This document shows positions 48,201 through 58,300 of a DNA stretch of 64,000 bases, piece by piece. The stretch spans positions 473,606-537,605 of the forward strand of contig NMRA01000208.1 in the NCBI GenBank assembly GCA_002633005.1. Reading direction: 5' to 3'. Position 1 is the stretch's first letter. Each line of letters starts with the position of its first letter. Below the pieces are notes generated by a model. It was not told the DNA's origin and ran no database searches. It saw only the letters and a list, made by a program, of their open reading frames with translations. Both the position numbers and the translations under genes were made by a program. This DNA is from Phoronis australis (Eukaryota; Phoronida; Phoronidae).

Positions 48201-51200
48201 GAGATGAACCAGGGTTCTTCACAAGCTAGATTGAAGTTTTGTTTCTTTAAGGTTATCTCAAACCTTATTTAGTGGCCTCCATTCTAACTCGTCAATCAGT
48301 CAAAGTATATTTTCAGAAAGGGATTATAAAAATGTTATATATTTATGTGCCATTATTACTATTACGTTAAAACCTTTTTTAAGAATGGTACATTCATAGC
48401 AAAATAAGCCCTCGGTCGATTCTAATGAAACTTTTTTAAATGAAAACTTCACCAGTTATCTCAAAAATCTGTTAGGAATTTTCTATTAGTCTTTTAGCTT
48501 GGTTTCTGTGACAAATCAACTCACAAATCGTAAGGTATTTTTGTAAAACATAGCAGTCGTATTTGTCTTTGTTACAATATGCAAAAACTGGGCCTTTATA
48601 TCAAAAAATCTTAAGAGTTTTTGAAATTGATGAACAAGTATTAAGTTTGAAATGTTTCATCGAAATCCACCAAGCCGTTTTTGAGAACTCATGTTCCTGA
48701 GTTCAAATTAAGTCGATTTACCAAAGCCAAGAAAAAGTCGATCAAGTTCTAAGATGTGAAAATCTCAAGATCATTGGTTACTTATTTGGTGAAAACTTGT
48801 AATCAGTCAATATAACCTAGTATACATACCTTAACCATGTTTTCTATTTCAACATTCACTCGCAATGTCAACCAGTGTTCAATTAACTAAATTATCGTGA
48901 CCCTCTCTAGTCAAGGCGAGGTCAACTGTTGAACTACATAAAAGTAGGTCAACAGTTCATTGTTATACACACCACGTGCTGGGAGATTGATATGAAACCA
49001 AGTACGAAATGGACAACAGAAATCGAGTTGGTGGTTAAAGCGCATCGTGAGCATGAGATCAAAACAGTGAAACGTCAAATTACCAATCAAATTAATGAGG
49101 ATTTATCTCTTTTTACAACTTGCCGTGTTCCTGAACACAAAATCACAGAAGTGTGCGGCGACTTGGACTGAGCATTCGTTCTCAATGGTCATATGCATAC
49201 AGACGCACAACTCCCTCAAGATCAAAACTATGTTTTGTCTCTGTTTTCCCCGGCATCTTTCAATCATATGTACATGTCGTTGACTCAATATATGGCGATT
49301 CCATAAATGAAAGGACTGAGGGTACTCTCGAGTTCCGAATAGCCATATCTATACGATTTTTTTCAGACTCGTTTTCCGGTCTATATGATGCTTATTCGGG
49401 TCTCTACGTTTATTAATTTACTAACCTTTTTCCACTCTCCACGATTATTTGATTCAGCAAGTTCACAATTTTTGTTTCATTCAATACAAATTTGTTACAC
49501 AAAAACTTTGCTGCTGATACCGGGTATCGTACCTTGGTCATAAGACGACGTTTATTCGCTCTAAACCTCTAGACCACGAGACACTCAGTTCGGTTTTTGT
49601 AATTTAGAAGAGCTATATACGACTCCGCGTTACACACGGATGTCACATGTCATACACATTAAAAGAGTTTATTTGCTCAAATATACAACTGTATGTTTCA
49701 AAGCGTAAAATAATCGGACTCCCAAGCAAGGGTTTACGCAGCGGCCGTCTGTCAAAATTTAAAAAAGCTTGACATGATGACCATTTTCTCAATATTAACG
49801 GCTGGTTGGCAGTCGCTCAAAGAAATAGGCCATCAGTAATTTCAGAAATGAGAAATTTAATGCTCAAAAAGTGCATTTTTCAATATTCCGCGCGCCCCGT
49901 GACACAGATCGGTGTTACCAGCAGCTCAACATACATATGAAAAAAAACGCTTTCGATGAGTTTCTTTGGGTGATCCAATATTTATGATTGCACCCTGTGA
50001 AAAATTGGCAAGCCGTTACAACTCTTCACTGTGTCTATCCCCAAAGTTTGCGTTTCCGGGGGAGTAATTCCGAGATTTTGCACAGCCAGTGTCATCTGCG
50101 GTTTCCGTCATTATTGACATGCGCATTCTGCATACTTGATCATGTCGTCTGCCGCGCAAAGGCCTAAAGAATTCGAGGATTATTTTACAAACCGAGAGAT
50201 GTTCCAGATACAGACATTGATTCAGATGCTGGTACGACAAATAATCCAGCTACAAATACGGACCGCGGTGATAACGCGACCAGTCCACGAAGCACAAATA
50301 CCCGTGCTATTATATATCATTATTCCCTAGAATTTGCTGTTTTACATTATTATTCCCTTCTATATCATTATTAGACTTTATCTAAATTTGTAATCAATAT
50401 TATTATTCCAGTCTATACTATGTTTAAATTTTCCACAAATTTGCTGTCTATACCATTATTCCATTCTATACTATTATTAATTTTTTCCGACAATTTCCGG
50501 TCTATACTATTATTCTACTTTTCTAGTGGCAAAAATGTTGGGTCTATACTATCATTAGTCTCTACTATTATTAAAATTCGTGAAATTTTCCAGTCTATAC
50601 TATTATTGCTGTCTCTACAACTATTCGGAACTCTAGAGTACATACGGAGATGCTTTATGCCTGGCAGGAGTGATTTGAGTGACAGCCCTGTAACCTTTGA
50701 CCTCGGATAAGTAGTAAACATATTTCCACAGGGTTGTGCGGCTCTAAAAGGGTTCTACAAGACCTTTTTTCTCGTATAAAAAAAAATAATTGCAGGCGGT
50801 CTGATACACGTTGTACCAGACGTGCGCAGGCCTCGCATGTGGGCCCATTGCACTGATCACCTGGAAATATTTTTATGCTTTATTAATATATGGTTAAAAA
50901 AAAAAAAAAAACACTGTGTATATTTTATTTTTGAAGTTTCACGAGAACGAAGATAAGTATATAGCTAGACCTATGTGAAATATTGTAAAAACTGCCAATT
51001 TTTGTTAATAAGGTTTGAGATATCCTTAAACTAGAACAGTTTTTACTGCGATTTCAAGAAGCAATTACTCGAAAGGTGGATAACAAAGCATAACAACATA
51101 ACAATAATGTTAACTTTGCACTAGTATTAATATTGGAGGAGCTACAGGAATATATAAACACATCACAAGTGTTACTGGCCATCAGTAGGTAACATTATTA

Positions 51201-51259
51201 CCAGATTCACTGTCACTTGACAGTGGAATGGTCTGCATATCACTACCGGAGCCCGACAT
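45253..51259 (-). CDS. SCOC: SCOC, short coiled-coil protein, complete, four coding exons
   Basis: SCOC is a small Golgi/trans-Golgi coiled-coil protein that binds ARL1/ARL3-type GTPases and, in mammals, FEZ1 and UVRAG in autophagy control. Exons, in gene order: 51259-51202, 48010-47942, 47278-47192, 45395-45253 (58, 69, 87 and 143 bases). All three junctions are phase 1 with GT-AG ends, giving 118 aa. The conserved C-terminal half is unmistakable: [19 protein letters not shown], then [38 protein letters not shown] and a basic KPKKK tail. This heptad region forms the parallel coiled coil. The N-terminus ([19 protein letters not shown]) is variable and serine-rich, as in relatives. The start ATG has A at -3. 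The mammalian short isoforms are about 120 aa, so the protein is full length. Confidence 0.96.
45561..45717. repeat. 42-bp tandem repeat, about 4 copies, broken at an N
   Basis: TATACAGATT starts units at 45561, 45603, 45645 and 45687. Two variants alternate (ATTCACTACCACACTC and GCTTACTAACACATG), implying an 84-bp higher-order unit. The array stops at the undetermined base 45718, immediately before a repeat element. Confidence 0.85.
45719..46500 (+). mobile_element. CTCF-motif repeat family, second good copy (SCOC intron)
   Basis: Five modules carry cores at about 45721 (CCACTAGGTGGCAC), 45869 (CCACCAGGGGGCAC), 46012, 46159 and 46304. Linkers match the 13.7-kb copy. The right end shows GGACAGACGGACGGAGACGA, then the hairpin CCACATAT-AA-ATATGTGG (46473-46490) and GTACATAAAA. 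The left end is cut by the N at 45718. Lower divergence of the terminal hairpin suggests a younger copy. Confidence 0.8.
47311..47390. repeat. Short duplicated segment beside a SCOC exon
   Basis: GAACGGGAGACARAGAACTGG occurs twice about 40 bases apart in the intron just upstream, on the transcript strand, of the exon at 47278. Confidence 0.65.
48011..49500 (-). other. SCOC intron, no recognised feature
   Basis: AT-rich sequence of the long intron between coding exons 1 and 2. The overlapping frames around 48929-49416 show no domain or splice context. Confidence 0.35.
49508..49585 (-). tRNA. tRNA-like sequence, probably pseudogene or SINE head
   Basis: On the minus strand there is an A-box-like TGGTCTAGAGG and, about 40 bases later, a B-box-like GGTACGATACC. 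The D-arm and T-arm resemble a tRNA. The anticodon stem is weak (ATAA/TTAT with an eight-base loop) and the ends (GTCTCGT and GGTATCAGC) do not pair well. A working tRNA is unlikely. Confidence 0.35.
50305..50630 (+). repeat. Irregular array of TCTATACTATTATT motifs
   Basis: About ten near-copies of GTCTATACTATTATT occur at uneven spacing, for example near 50413, 50449, 50465, 50492, 50541 and 50593. Variants are CCATTATT, TCATTATT and CTCTACTATTATT. Spacing is not constant, so it is not a simple minisatellite. Confidence 0.7.
50785..50911 (+). repeat. Dispersed short repeat, copy 2 (retroposon-like, with A tail)
   Basis: It contains GATACACGTTGTACCA, GGGCCCATTGCACTGATCAC and TTTTTATGCTTTATTAATAT, then a run of A at about 50895-50911. 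It matches 60312-60440 in reverse. The A tail suggests retroposition. It lies in the SCOC intron. Confidence 0.7.
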
Positions 51260-52145
51260 CTTTAATTAGTTCACACTGTTTTGTATAGCCGGACCTATCT
51301 TTCACATTGATGACAGCTGTTCTGAAAAAGATTACAAACATTCATCACACTATACAGTGCCCTTCAATGAAATTAATAAAGCAAAGCCAAAAACTATAAA
51401 TCATGACTTCTGCAATTAACTATAAAATAAAATAAAGTTCTCGATGTTGTACAGCTGCCTTGTTCCTTGCTCATTCTACTAGGAACAGATGATTGACTTA
51501 TTCCTGCAAAAATTTCGTAGCACTCTGCCGATATTTGCAGACACCAACTGTAGGAGTCAGATAACTTAAATTTCCCAAGTCATGATTTATAAGTTTCTAC
51601 ACCTAACTATTTTCTGGATGAATAATAATGTCTGCTGTCTAATAAGGCAATGTACACTGTGAGGCTGGTAGAGTGGTATTTTGGATAAAACATTGTTTGA
51701 GCTTATTGGTCCCTATTTCTAATGTATATACATATACTTGACATGATGAACACAGTCCTCACCTTGTTCCATAAGTCCTCACCTTGTTCCATATTGGATG
51801 TGGTGTGTTATTTTTTCCACTCTAGTTATTACTAGTGACTGCATTTAGACAAAGAACAAAATACATTTGTGACAAATATGCTTGTTTTCAAGTGGTTGAA
51901 GGGCTTGCTACTATGATTTGAAAATTTTACATTTATGTAGACCATAGCCACCTAGCTAGCTGTATGAAGACCATTGTCAAAATACAGCTAAGTACCACCT
52001 CTGACAGACCTCGAAATTGCACACAGCCCGGGTAGTTCTGCTCGTCACCTCGCCGTGAAACTTGTATCAACATATCAAAGCTAAAGACCAGCGGGAGTCC
52101 ATGCATAATCTTAGAGTGAACCGACACTCACCTTTCGTTACAGCC
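51260..52145 (-). promoter_or_regulatory. SCOC: 5' UTR exons and uORF of SCOC
   Basis: The coding exon begins at an acceptor (last intron base 51322, exon from 51321). A likely first exon ends at a GTGAGT donor (last base 52132). Joining them creates an 11-codon upstream frame, starting at the minus-strand ATG near 52147 and ending TGA before the SCOC ATG. This could dampen translation. Confidence 0.45.
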
Positions 52146-52948
52146 ATTTAAGTGGAGAAAAAATTTAATAAACATCATTTTCGTGCGTAATTCTCTGCCT
52201 TTTGTAACAAAGAAAAGTATGTTGTGACATGTGAATGCGTCATTTCCTAAATTTTTGCGACAACTCTTATCGGGACAGTGATGACAGCTTCGCAGCAGCA
52301 AAATTTGTTCTGAGATTCCATTTTGCTAGTATCAAAACTCTAAAAACTTAAATTGAAACTAATTCCTAAAATTTTTTGTGACTTGTATGGAACCTCGTGA
52401 CAGAACAACAGTTGATTGAAGAATCAGCAGAAAAAGAAACTGGCAAATAGGTGATGCAAAATTTTATGGCACCGAAAGCCAACGCAAAAGATCGCACCAC
52501 AATTATTTTAGCAGCAGAATAACGGTATAACGCCAATTTTTCCAACACCGGTAAATAATTTAGTTTACTCAAGGAAGAGTGTTTTTTTAATGACACTAGT
52601 TTTGAGTCAAATTTTATCAGGTCAGTTCTTTACCCACATCAGCACAAAGCACATATATTTAGTATATAGCTTTGCGCCACGACTAGTTGGACAAGGGAGT
52701 GGGAGTTTGGGGGTTTAAAAAACTCTCAAGTTCTGCCTTTGTGTGTGCCCATCCTGGGTGGGTTCTACCGTTTTTGGGTGTCAATGACGAAAACATCAGA
52801 TAAAACACCGTGTGCAAGTCGAGCGTCCAAACCATTTGGCTAAGAGCCAATTACCACTTGGCTAGCAATTTAGAGAGGCTCCAGCAACCAGAAATTCACA
52901 ACCGAGGGTTTTCGTTACTTGTTGAGTAAAACTAAACACCATCCTCCC

Positions 52949-53089
52949 GTTCAGTAACGCTAGCACCTCGCTAAAAAGCAAAGACTTTGCGAGATTACGT
53001 GAGATATTGCTGTGCATTTTAAATGAGAACATGTGACTTTGACTAGGTTTTTAGCTAGGTCCTAGCATAGGTCCTAGCGTCTACTGAAC
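52949..53089 (+). mobile_element. MITE-like element, copy 2 (141 bp)
   Basis: The left end GTTCAGTAACGCTAG and right end CTAGCGTCTACTGAAC are inverted copies. The sub-terminal AGCTAGGTCCTAGC also pairs with AGCACCTCGCT. The interior matches the brat-intron copy inverted (CACATGTTCTC-type and GAGATATTGC blocks). Confidence 0.75.
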
Positions 53090-53189
53090 GCACGCCAGCT
53101 ATAAACAATCTCCGCCTTCAAAAGTTATGGACTACACTACCTGAGTCCACCTTAGCTGTTTTGCGGAAACTGTTAGTAAAATCTAACTT

Positions 53190-53268
53190 TAAAATACATG
53201 GCAAAATCTCACGTAATCTCACGAAGTCTTGCTTTTCTAGGGAGGTCCTGGCGTCATTGAACTCTACC
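53190..53268 (-). mobile_element. MITE-like element, partial copy 3
   Basis: It shares AAAATACATGGCAAAATCTC, ACGTAATC and the right end CTAGGGAGGTCCTGGCGTCA then TTGAAC with the brat-intron copy. The other end is missing. Confidence 0.6.
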
Positions 53269-53539
53269 CAAGATTGTCTCATGTGTGCCTCAAGAATATT
53301 CGAAGTTCACGAGTTTCCGGTTTGGGGATTGGTTTTCATTTTTTTGTCAATACGGTTGTTTAGTTTTTAAGGTACTGTACAGAAATCGTGTACACTGAAT
53401 GTTTAGTGACACAAAAATACCTCTTTCTGATCCTTTGATTCGGTAAGCATTCATCTACACAGTAACCTATTATCTAAATTGACAAATATCACCAAAATTT
53501 TTGCAAAAATGCAGAAAAATTACTCACTTCCCAGACCCA

Positions 53540-53650
53540 ATTGTGTATCACGTGACCACCACTGACTCATCGTATTTACGTCATGACTTCTTGTGTACAT
53601 AAAGTCTGGCGGAAGAAACGAATGCTTGCAGGTGTATTCTTTTGTGGCAG
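53540..53650 (+). promoter_or_regulatory. Probable promoter and non-coding first exon of the WW-domain gene
   Basis: An E-box in the CLEAR/USF context ATCACGTGACC (about 53549) and a CRE half-site TTACGTCATG (about 53576) precede a candidate exon ending at GTGGCAG|GTAACA (last base 53650). The next acceptor is at 55079-55080. SCOC runs the other way about 1.4 kb to the left. Confidence 0.4.
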
Positions 53651-55080
53651 GTAACATTTTTTCTCAAAGAAACAAAAACGTGACGATGTTTCGTTGCTTG
53701 TTGACTCGTCGGTCTAATTTGTTGATGGTACTGATGTGAACGTGGTCTTCATTCATTGCGGTGACGAATACCCGGTGAATAGTTGAATTGTCAACACAAA
53801 ACTGTTGAACTTGAAATTTAAAAGCCTTCACCCGCTTCACCGGTGTCTGACAGACGTTATATACAGGTCAGATGATTTTTTATTTGGTTCTTGCTTTTTA
53901 GTTAGCTTTAATGCACTTTCCAATTAGGTTTTCATTGTCATCTCTGATTGTTTTGTTTCGGAGTTCAGACTAATCATTTTATGGATCTCTGTCGTAGCTC
54001 AGATTCGATTCAATGAGAGTGACATGCCGGAGGCATCATACAAGTCAGTGTTCATGGGTCTCACCTTAGGTGAACGACACTGTGGAAAATCCCATACTAA
54101 TGGAACCAGACCCCTGTATCTTTGATCAAATTGCTTTTGAATTGGAAACTAATTTGTACTTTGGACGAAACAAAATAAGGCTGTTCGCCTACAGCATTAG
54201 TATTTATGTTCAATAATTGCATTTCACCAAATACTTAGGTAGAAAAAATACAGGTTTGAATCCAGGTGTAGCTCTTTTGTCACTTGTCACATATTAGTGG
54301 GCCTATTTAATTGGCATTCTGATGTCCAAACAATCTTTTAACATTCTTTATTGGTAGTGCCTGAAATACGGCAACCCTAAACTTCTTTTGCACAAAAAAT
54401 AATTGCCAAAATTCTCTTTTTCCAATTTTCAAGGGTTATGTAATCACTTTGCTGCAGATAATGGAAACTTTGCCAAATTATTGTTTTCTGATATTTTCAG
54501 AGTTCAGAATCAGACCTACCTTGCAGTGAATTGTTTGAAATTTTCTTAATAGAATAGTCATTATTTTTAGTATAAAATTTGACAAAATAGACTTTCATTT
54601 GTCTGTCATATTGCGTATACTTGGAGAACTACTGCGGTATCATCCAGCGCAGAAAGATTTGAGTTATTTCTCATGACAATGAAGTCTGGTAAGCTAGTCT
54701 CAATCAAAGGAAGCAACTTTTAATGCCTGCTAAAACTAATGCCCATTTCAGCAATATAAAATTTTGATGATTTTGATGTATTTACAGATCACTTAATCCA
54801 GGTTTTTCCTCTGTATTTCATCTTTGAGCACATTTATAATAATTTATAATAATTTAATGAAGCTGAAAGCTGATGTAGTCTAAAGTACTTCAACGTGTTT
54901 CAATGTTATCTTGCTATGTAAGCCTTGTGTTTTATTTATTTGACAGTTAGGATTACGTTTCTAGGTCGTAAAGTCATTTTTTTCAGATACAGACATTTTC
55001 TTTGATTTTGATTTTGATTTCTGTCTTTGTGGTATTTATGACTGTCATAATTGGCAAGCAACCTTTGAACTCTTTTTCAG

Positions 55081-55202
55081 CCATGATGAAACTCAAATAA
55101 GGCACTCTTCAGCAGAGGGCCCGTTATCCTGGGATTAGATTAAATGACTCGGCTGGTGCGTGGAGTTAGTGAGTACAGGTGCTGACCGCTGTCGACGGAA
55201 GC
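55081..55202 (+). other. 5' UTR of the WW-domain gene with two short uORFs
   Basis: Exon starts after CTCTTTTTCAG. Two upstream frames (MMKLK at 55083 and MTRLVRGVS near 55144) end before the main ATG. Confidence 0.5.
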
Positions 55203-55300
55203 ATGGTATCCAGGAAAAACGTGTTAGCAACGCTGAACCAACAGCTACCTGATCGATGGGAGGCCAAGTTGACTGAAAATGGAAGAATCTATTACATCAA
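55203..55300 (+). CDS. WW-domain protein, first coding exon (partial)
   Basis: ATG at 55203 (A at -3) opens 32 codons plus two bases to a GTGAGT donor at 55301. The sequence LPDRWEAKLTENGRIYYI is the first half of a WW domain: first conserved Trp19 preceded by LPD, then the GRIYYI strand, with the split AA codon fitting the usual Asn of NH. The second half (normally NTKTTQW-type) must come from a later exon, and I did not find it in the remaining 8.7 kb. WW domains bind proline-rich ligands. With so little sequence the family (E3 ligase, adaptor, RhoGAP and others) cannot be decided. Confidence 0.75.
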
Positions 55301-58300
55301 GTGAGTACAGTGGGCGAGCTCTCACATATGTATATGCATAGCTGTGTCTTTGGTGTTGTCGCTAAGGTCATGTCTACACTACGAGTCACAAGAAAAAAAC
55401 TTGCTCTAAAGAAACGTGCCCCAGTTCAGTCGAGCATTCATGCTACACTTTCAGCTACTTCAGTGTGTGTAACTGAGCAAGCACACAGTTGGCGCTTACT
55501 TCTGCCTTGTCTGCAGGTTTACATCCATACTACTTGTATTGGGGCTAGTTACCCTACCTCGATAAGGTGGGGTAAGTTGTCCCACATGTGTCTAGTTCCC
55601 CATTGTCCACAATACTAAACCTAATGTCAAATCTTTCCAGGAGTAACATGCACCATGGTAACGCTTAAGTGCGGATGGCACTTAATTTTGTGTTCCACTT
55701 TGAAGCTTTTATGCTAAGTATACTGCTTGTTTTCTGCGTTTGAGGCATTGTTTGCCACAGACTTGCTATTGAAAGTTTGAAAACCTTGACCAGCGATGAC
55801 ACATAGTCCACAAATTTTTCTCTCCAAAAATGGGTGTGTATCAACTGGAAGGAAACGACCATATAGGATCTATTATTTGTAAACTATCGAGTGAAATTTT
55901 GCACTCATTTAAACCGAGCTTTTTGTTAAATTTCACTAAGTTAATGTTTTTGCCCCAGAAACACTTTTGCAAATTGTATCCAGTTTCTCATTCACACTAA
56001 TCGCGCCCTTGCATACATTCACTAGTAGGACTTAGTTGTCGTTATTTAGGTTTCCTGAGCGATTGGTTTATGGACTATTTAGCGGTACCTAAAGCATTGA
56101 ATGTCACTGGCAGTCGATACATTCTTGACATTATTCTGATTGGATACATTGTCACCTGTTCCATTTGTAAATTGGATTTGCCCAGTTCCCTGCAGCATTT
56201 GCTAACAAATCAAACACATCTAATTCAATGTGTATCAATATCAACACACTTATGGTTTGAAGATAAATTTGCACAGCCAGTGCCAATCACACTCAGTCTC
56301 TGACAATGGTTGGTATTGGTCTGTGTAATAGACAAACTGCATAATTGGGGAAATCAACACGAGTTACTGGTTTGTATTGGAGGAAATGAAACGTCGTTTA
56401 TGTGTGCGATTTTAACATTCTTTGTCATAGCGTAGCATGGTTAAGAAGTATTAGAAGTGTTAGTTACGCAGTGTTCATAGCCAAGTGTGTTCATGTCGGT
56501 ATACATTGACGAAAGAATAAATTAACAAAGCAATATCAGGAAAGTTATTTTTGTCATCTACCTGAACTGTCCATCATCTGATTGACACCTTATATAAATA
56601 ACTGTAACAGTTGTGATTGTGCCTTTGTGATTGCTTGATTACTCCATTGTTTCACATACAGTCTCTCTATACATTCATTTTGTCCTCTCCTTCAAACACG
56701 TTTGTTCTCCTGTCCTCATCTCTTTAGGGCTAGTTAGAAATGATTGTTTACCTGTAGCATGAGTTCTTTTATCAGAAACATTTGTTCTTTACCATGAACA
56801 AATACTGATTAGTGCGTGGCATAACAAGCAATTATCGTCAAGGGTTTATGTTAATGTTATTCTGGATAAATGTCAAGCGAAAATGTTTTGCCTGTAGCAT
56901 CTCTTGCATAATAATGGTGTTCTGCACAACATATGCATGCCTAAACAATTTGAATGCACCATTAAATAAATTATAACGAGAATTAATTTCAATGGCCTGT
57001 TGTTTTGGTGTGAGACAACCTTTCAAAAAAAAAAACCACTGGCGCTTTGAAAATTGTCTCTTGTTTAAACTGGGGTCATGTACTGAGCACGCCTGTTTCA
57101 AAGAGTAAATTTTGCAAATTTTGTGGGTAGGCGTTTTGCCAAACATGGACATTATGCCAGGTGATCTAGATTATATAATCAATGAATTAATTAAGGCATT
57201 AAACTAATTTTGGAACCATGCTACCATTTAGAGGTTTTCATAAACGACAAAATTATTATTGTTTTCTCATGCTGTTTATATCTATTTATGAACTTCCCCC
57301 ACGTCAATTGACTCAAGCTATTTCGATCAATGATATACTTTGTCAGTATTTCAGTGAGATCTCTATTATTTGTGATTACGTGAACTGATTCAATGCAACT
57401 AAGTGTGTATCATTGTGTAACATACAATGGTGTTAAGCTTCCCCACACTTGCAAATTGGCTTGATGTCAATCTGATGTGCACCCATTATTGAAATGGCAT
57501 CTGACAGGTAGGAGACACATTGAAAGTCCGTTTGTTCTCTGCATTTGCATATGTTGGTTGTTGAGAGTCAAGATATATCGTCACTTTCAAAATGCCATTC
57601 TCAGTTTTGTTCATGGCCAGTCTAGTTGTCATTGTGCGAGGCCAGATACTACTTTGTGTTACATGTCTTTTATGTGGCCTTTTATGCTCAGTTGTGTGGT
57701 TATGAATGATAGGAATCTTAATGCGCATATCTCAGGCGGTGTTGTTCTTTCAAACGCATGCCCTGCTCTTTCTATGCACATTCACCTCTGCTTTGCCAAC
57801 TATGAAACGTATCTGCTTCAACAACATTGTGTCCATTCTCGTTTTCAAAGCACGGTTTCTCCTATGAAACACCAACATATACATGCTATGACCGTGTCCG
57901 TTTATTTTTGTCAAGTATGTTTTTTCAGTCACTTGGTCTGTTTGGGTTAGGACTTGCATAGAAATGGTGGAATAAGGGATATTAATTCAAAGAATGTTTT
58001 CACATTTTGATGGTTGAGATGGCCGTTTCAGATCTGCTCAACCCCTGAGTACTGAAGAAGTGTTGCTGTAAACAGCTTTGTCAGTTGAACCTTTCAGACT
58101 CAGGCTTGCTAAGCTGTTGTGTGTTCAATGTATAATGGGATGCTAAAGGCAAAATGCAATATATAGGGTCAGTTTTATTGTGAATTAAAGATGGGTCGAA
58201 TGAAAGGGAATTGTTCTGGGTGAAGAGACACTTACTTTAGTGAAGTTTATGAGGAGTTTCTTTGAGGCGATAGTTATTTGGTGTCTAAGTCATGTTGTCA

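Noticed and set aside
57477-57950. 157-codon plus-strand frame
   Set aside because: Cys/His-rich without zinc-finger spacing, no recognised domain, inside an intron; probably chance.
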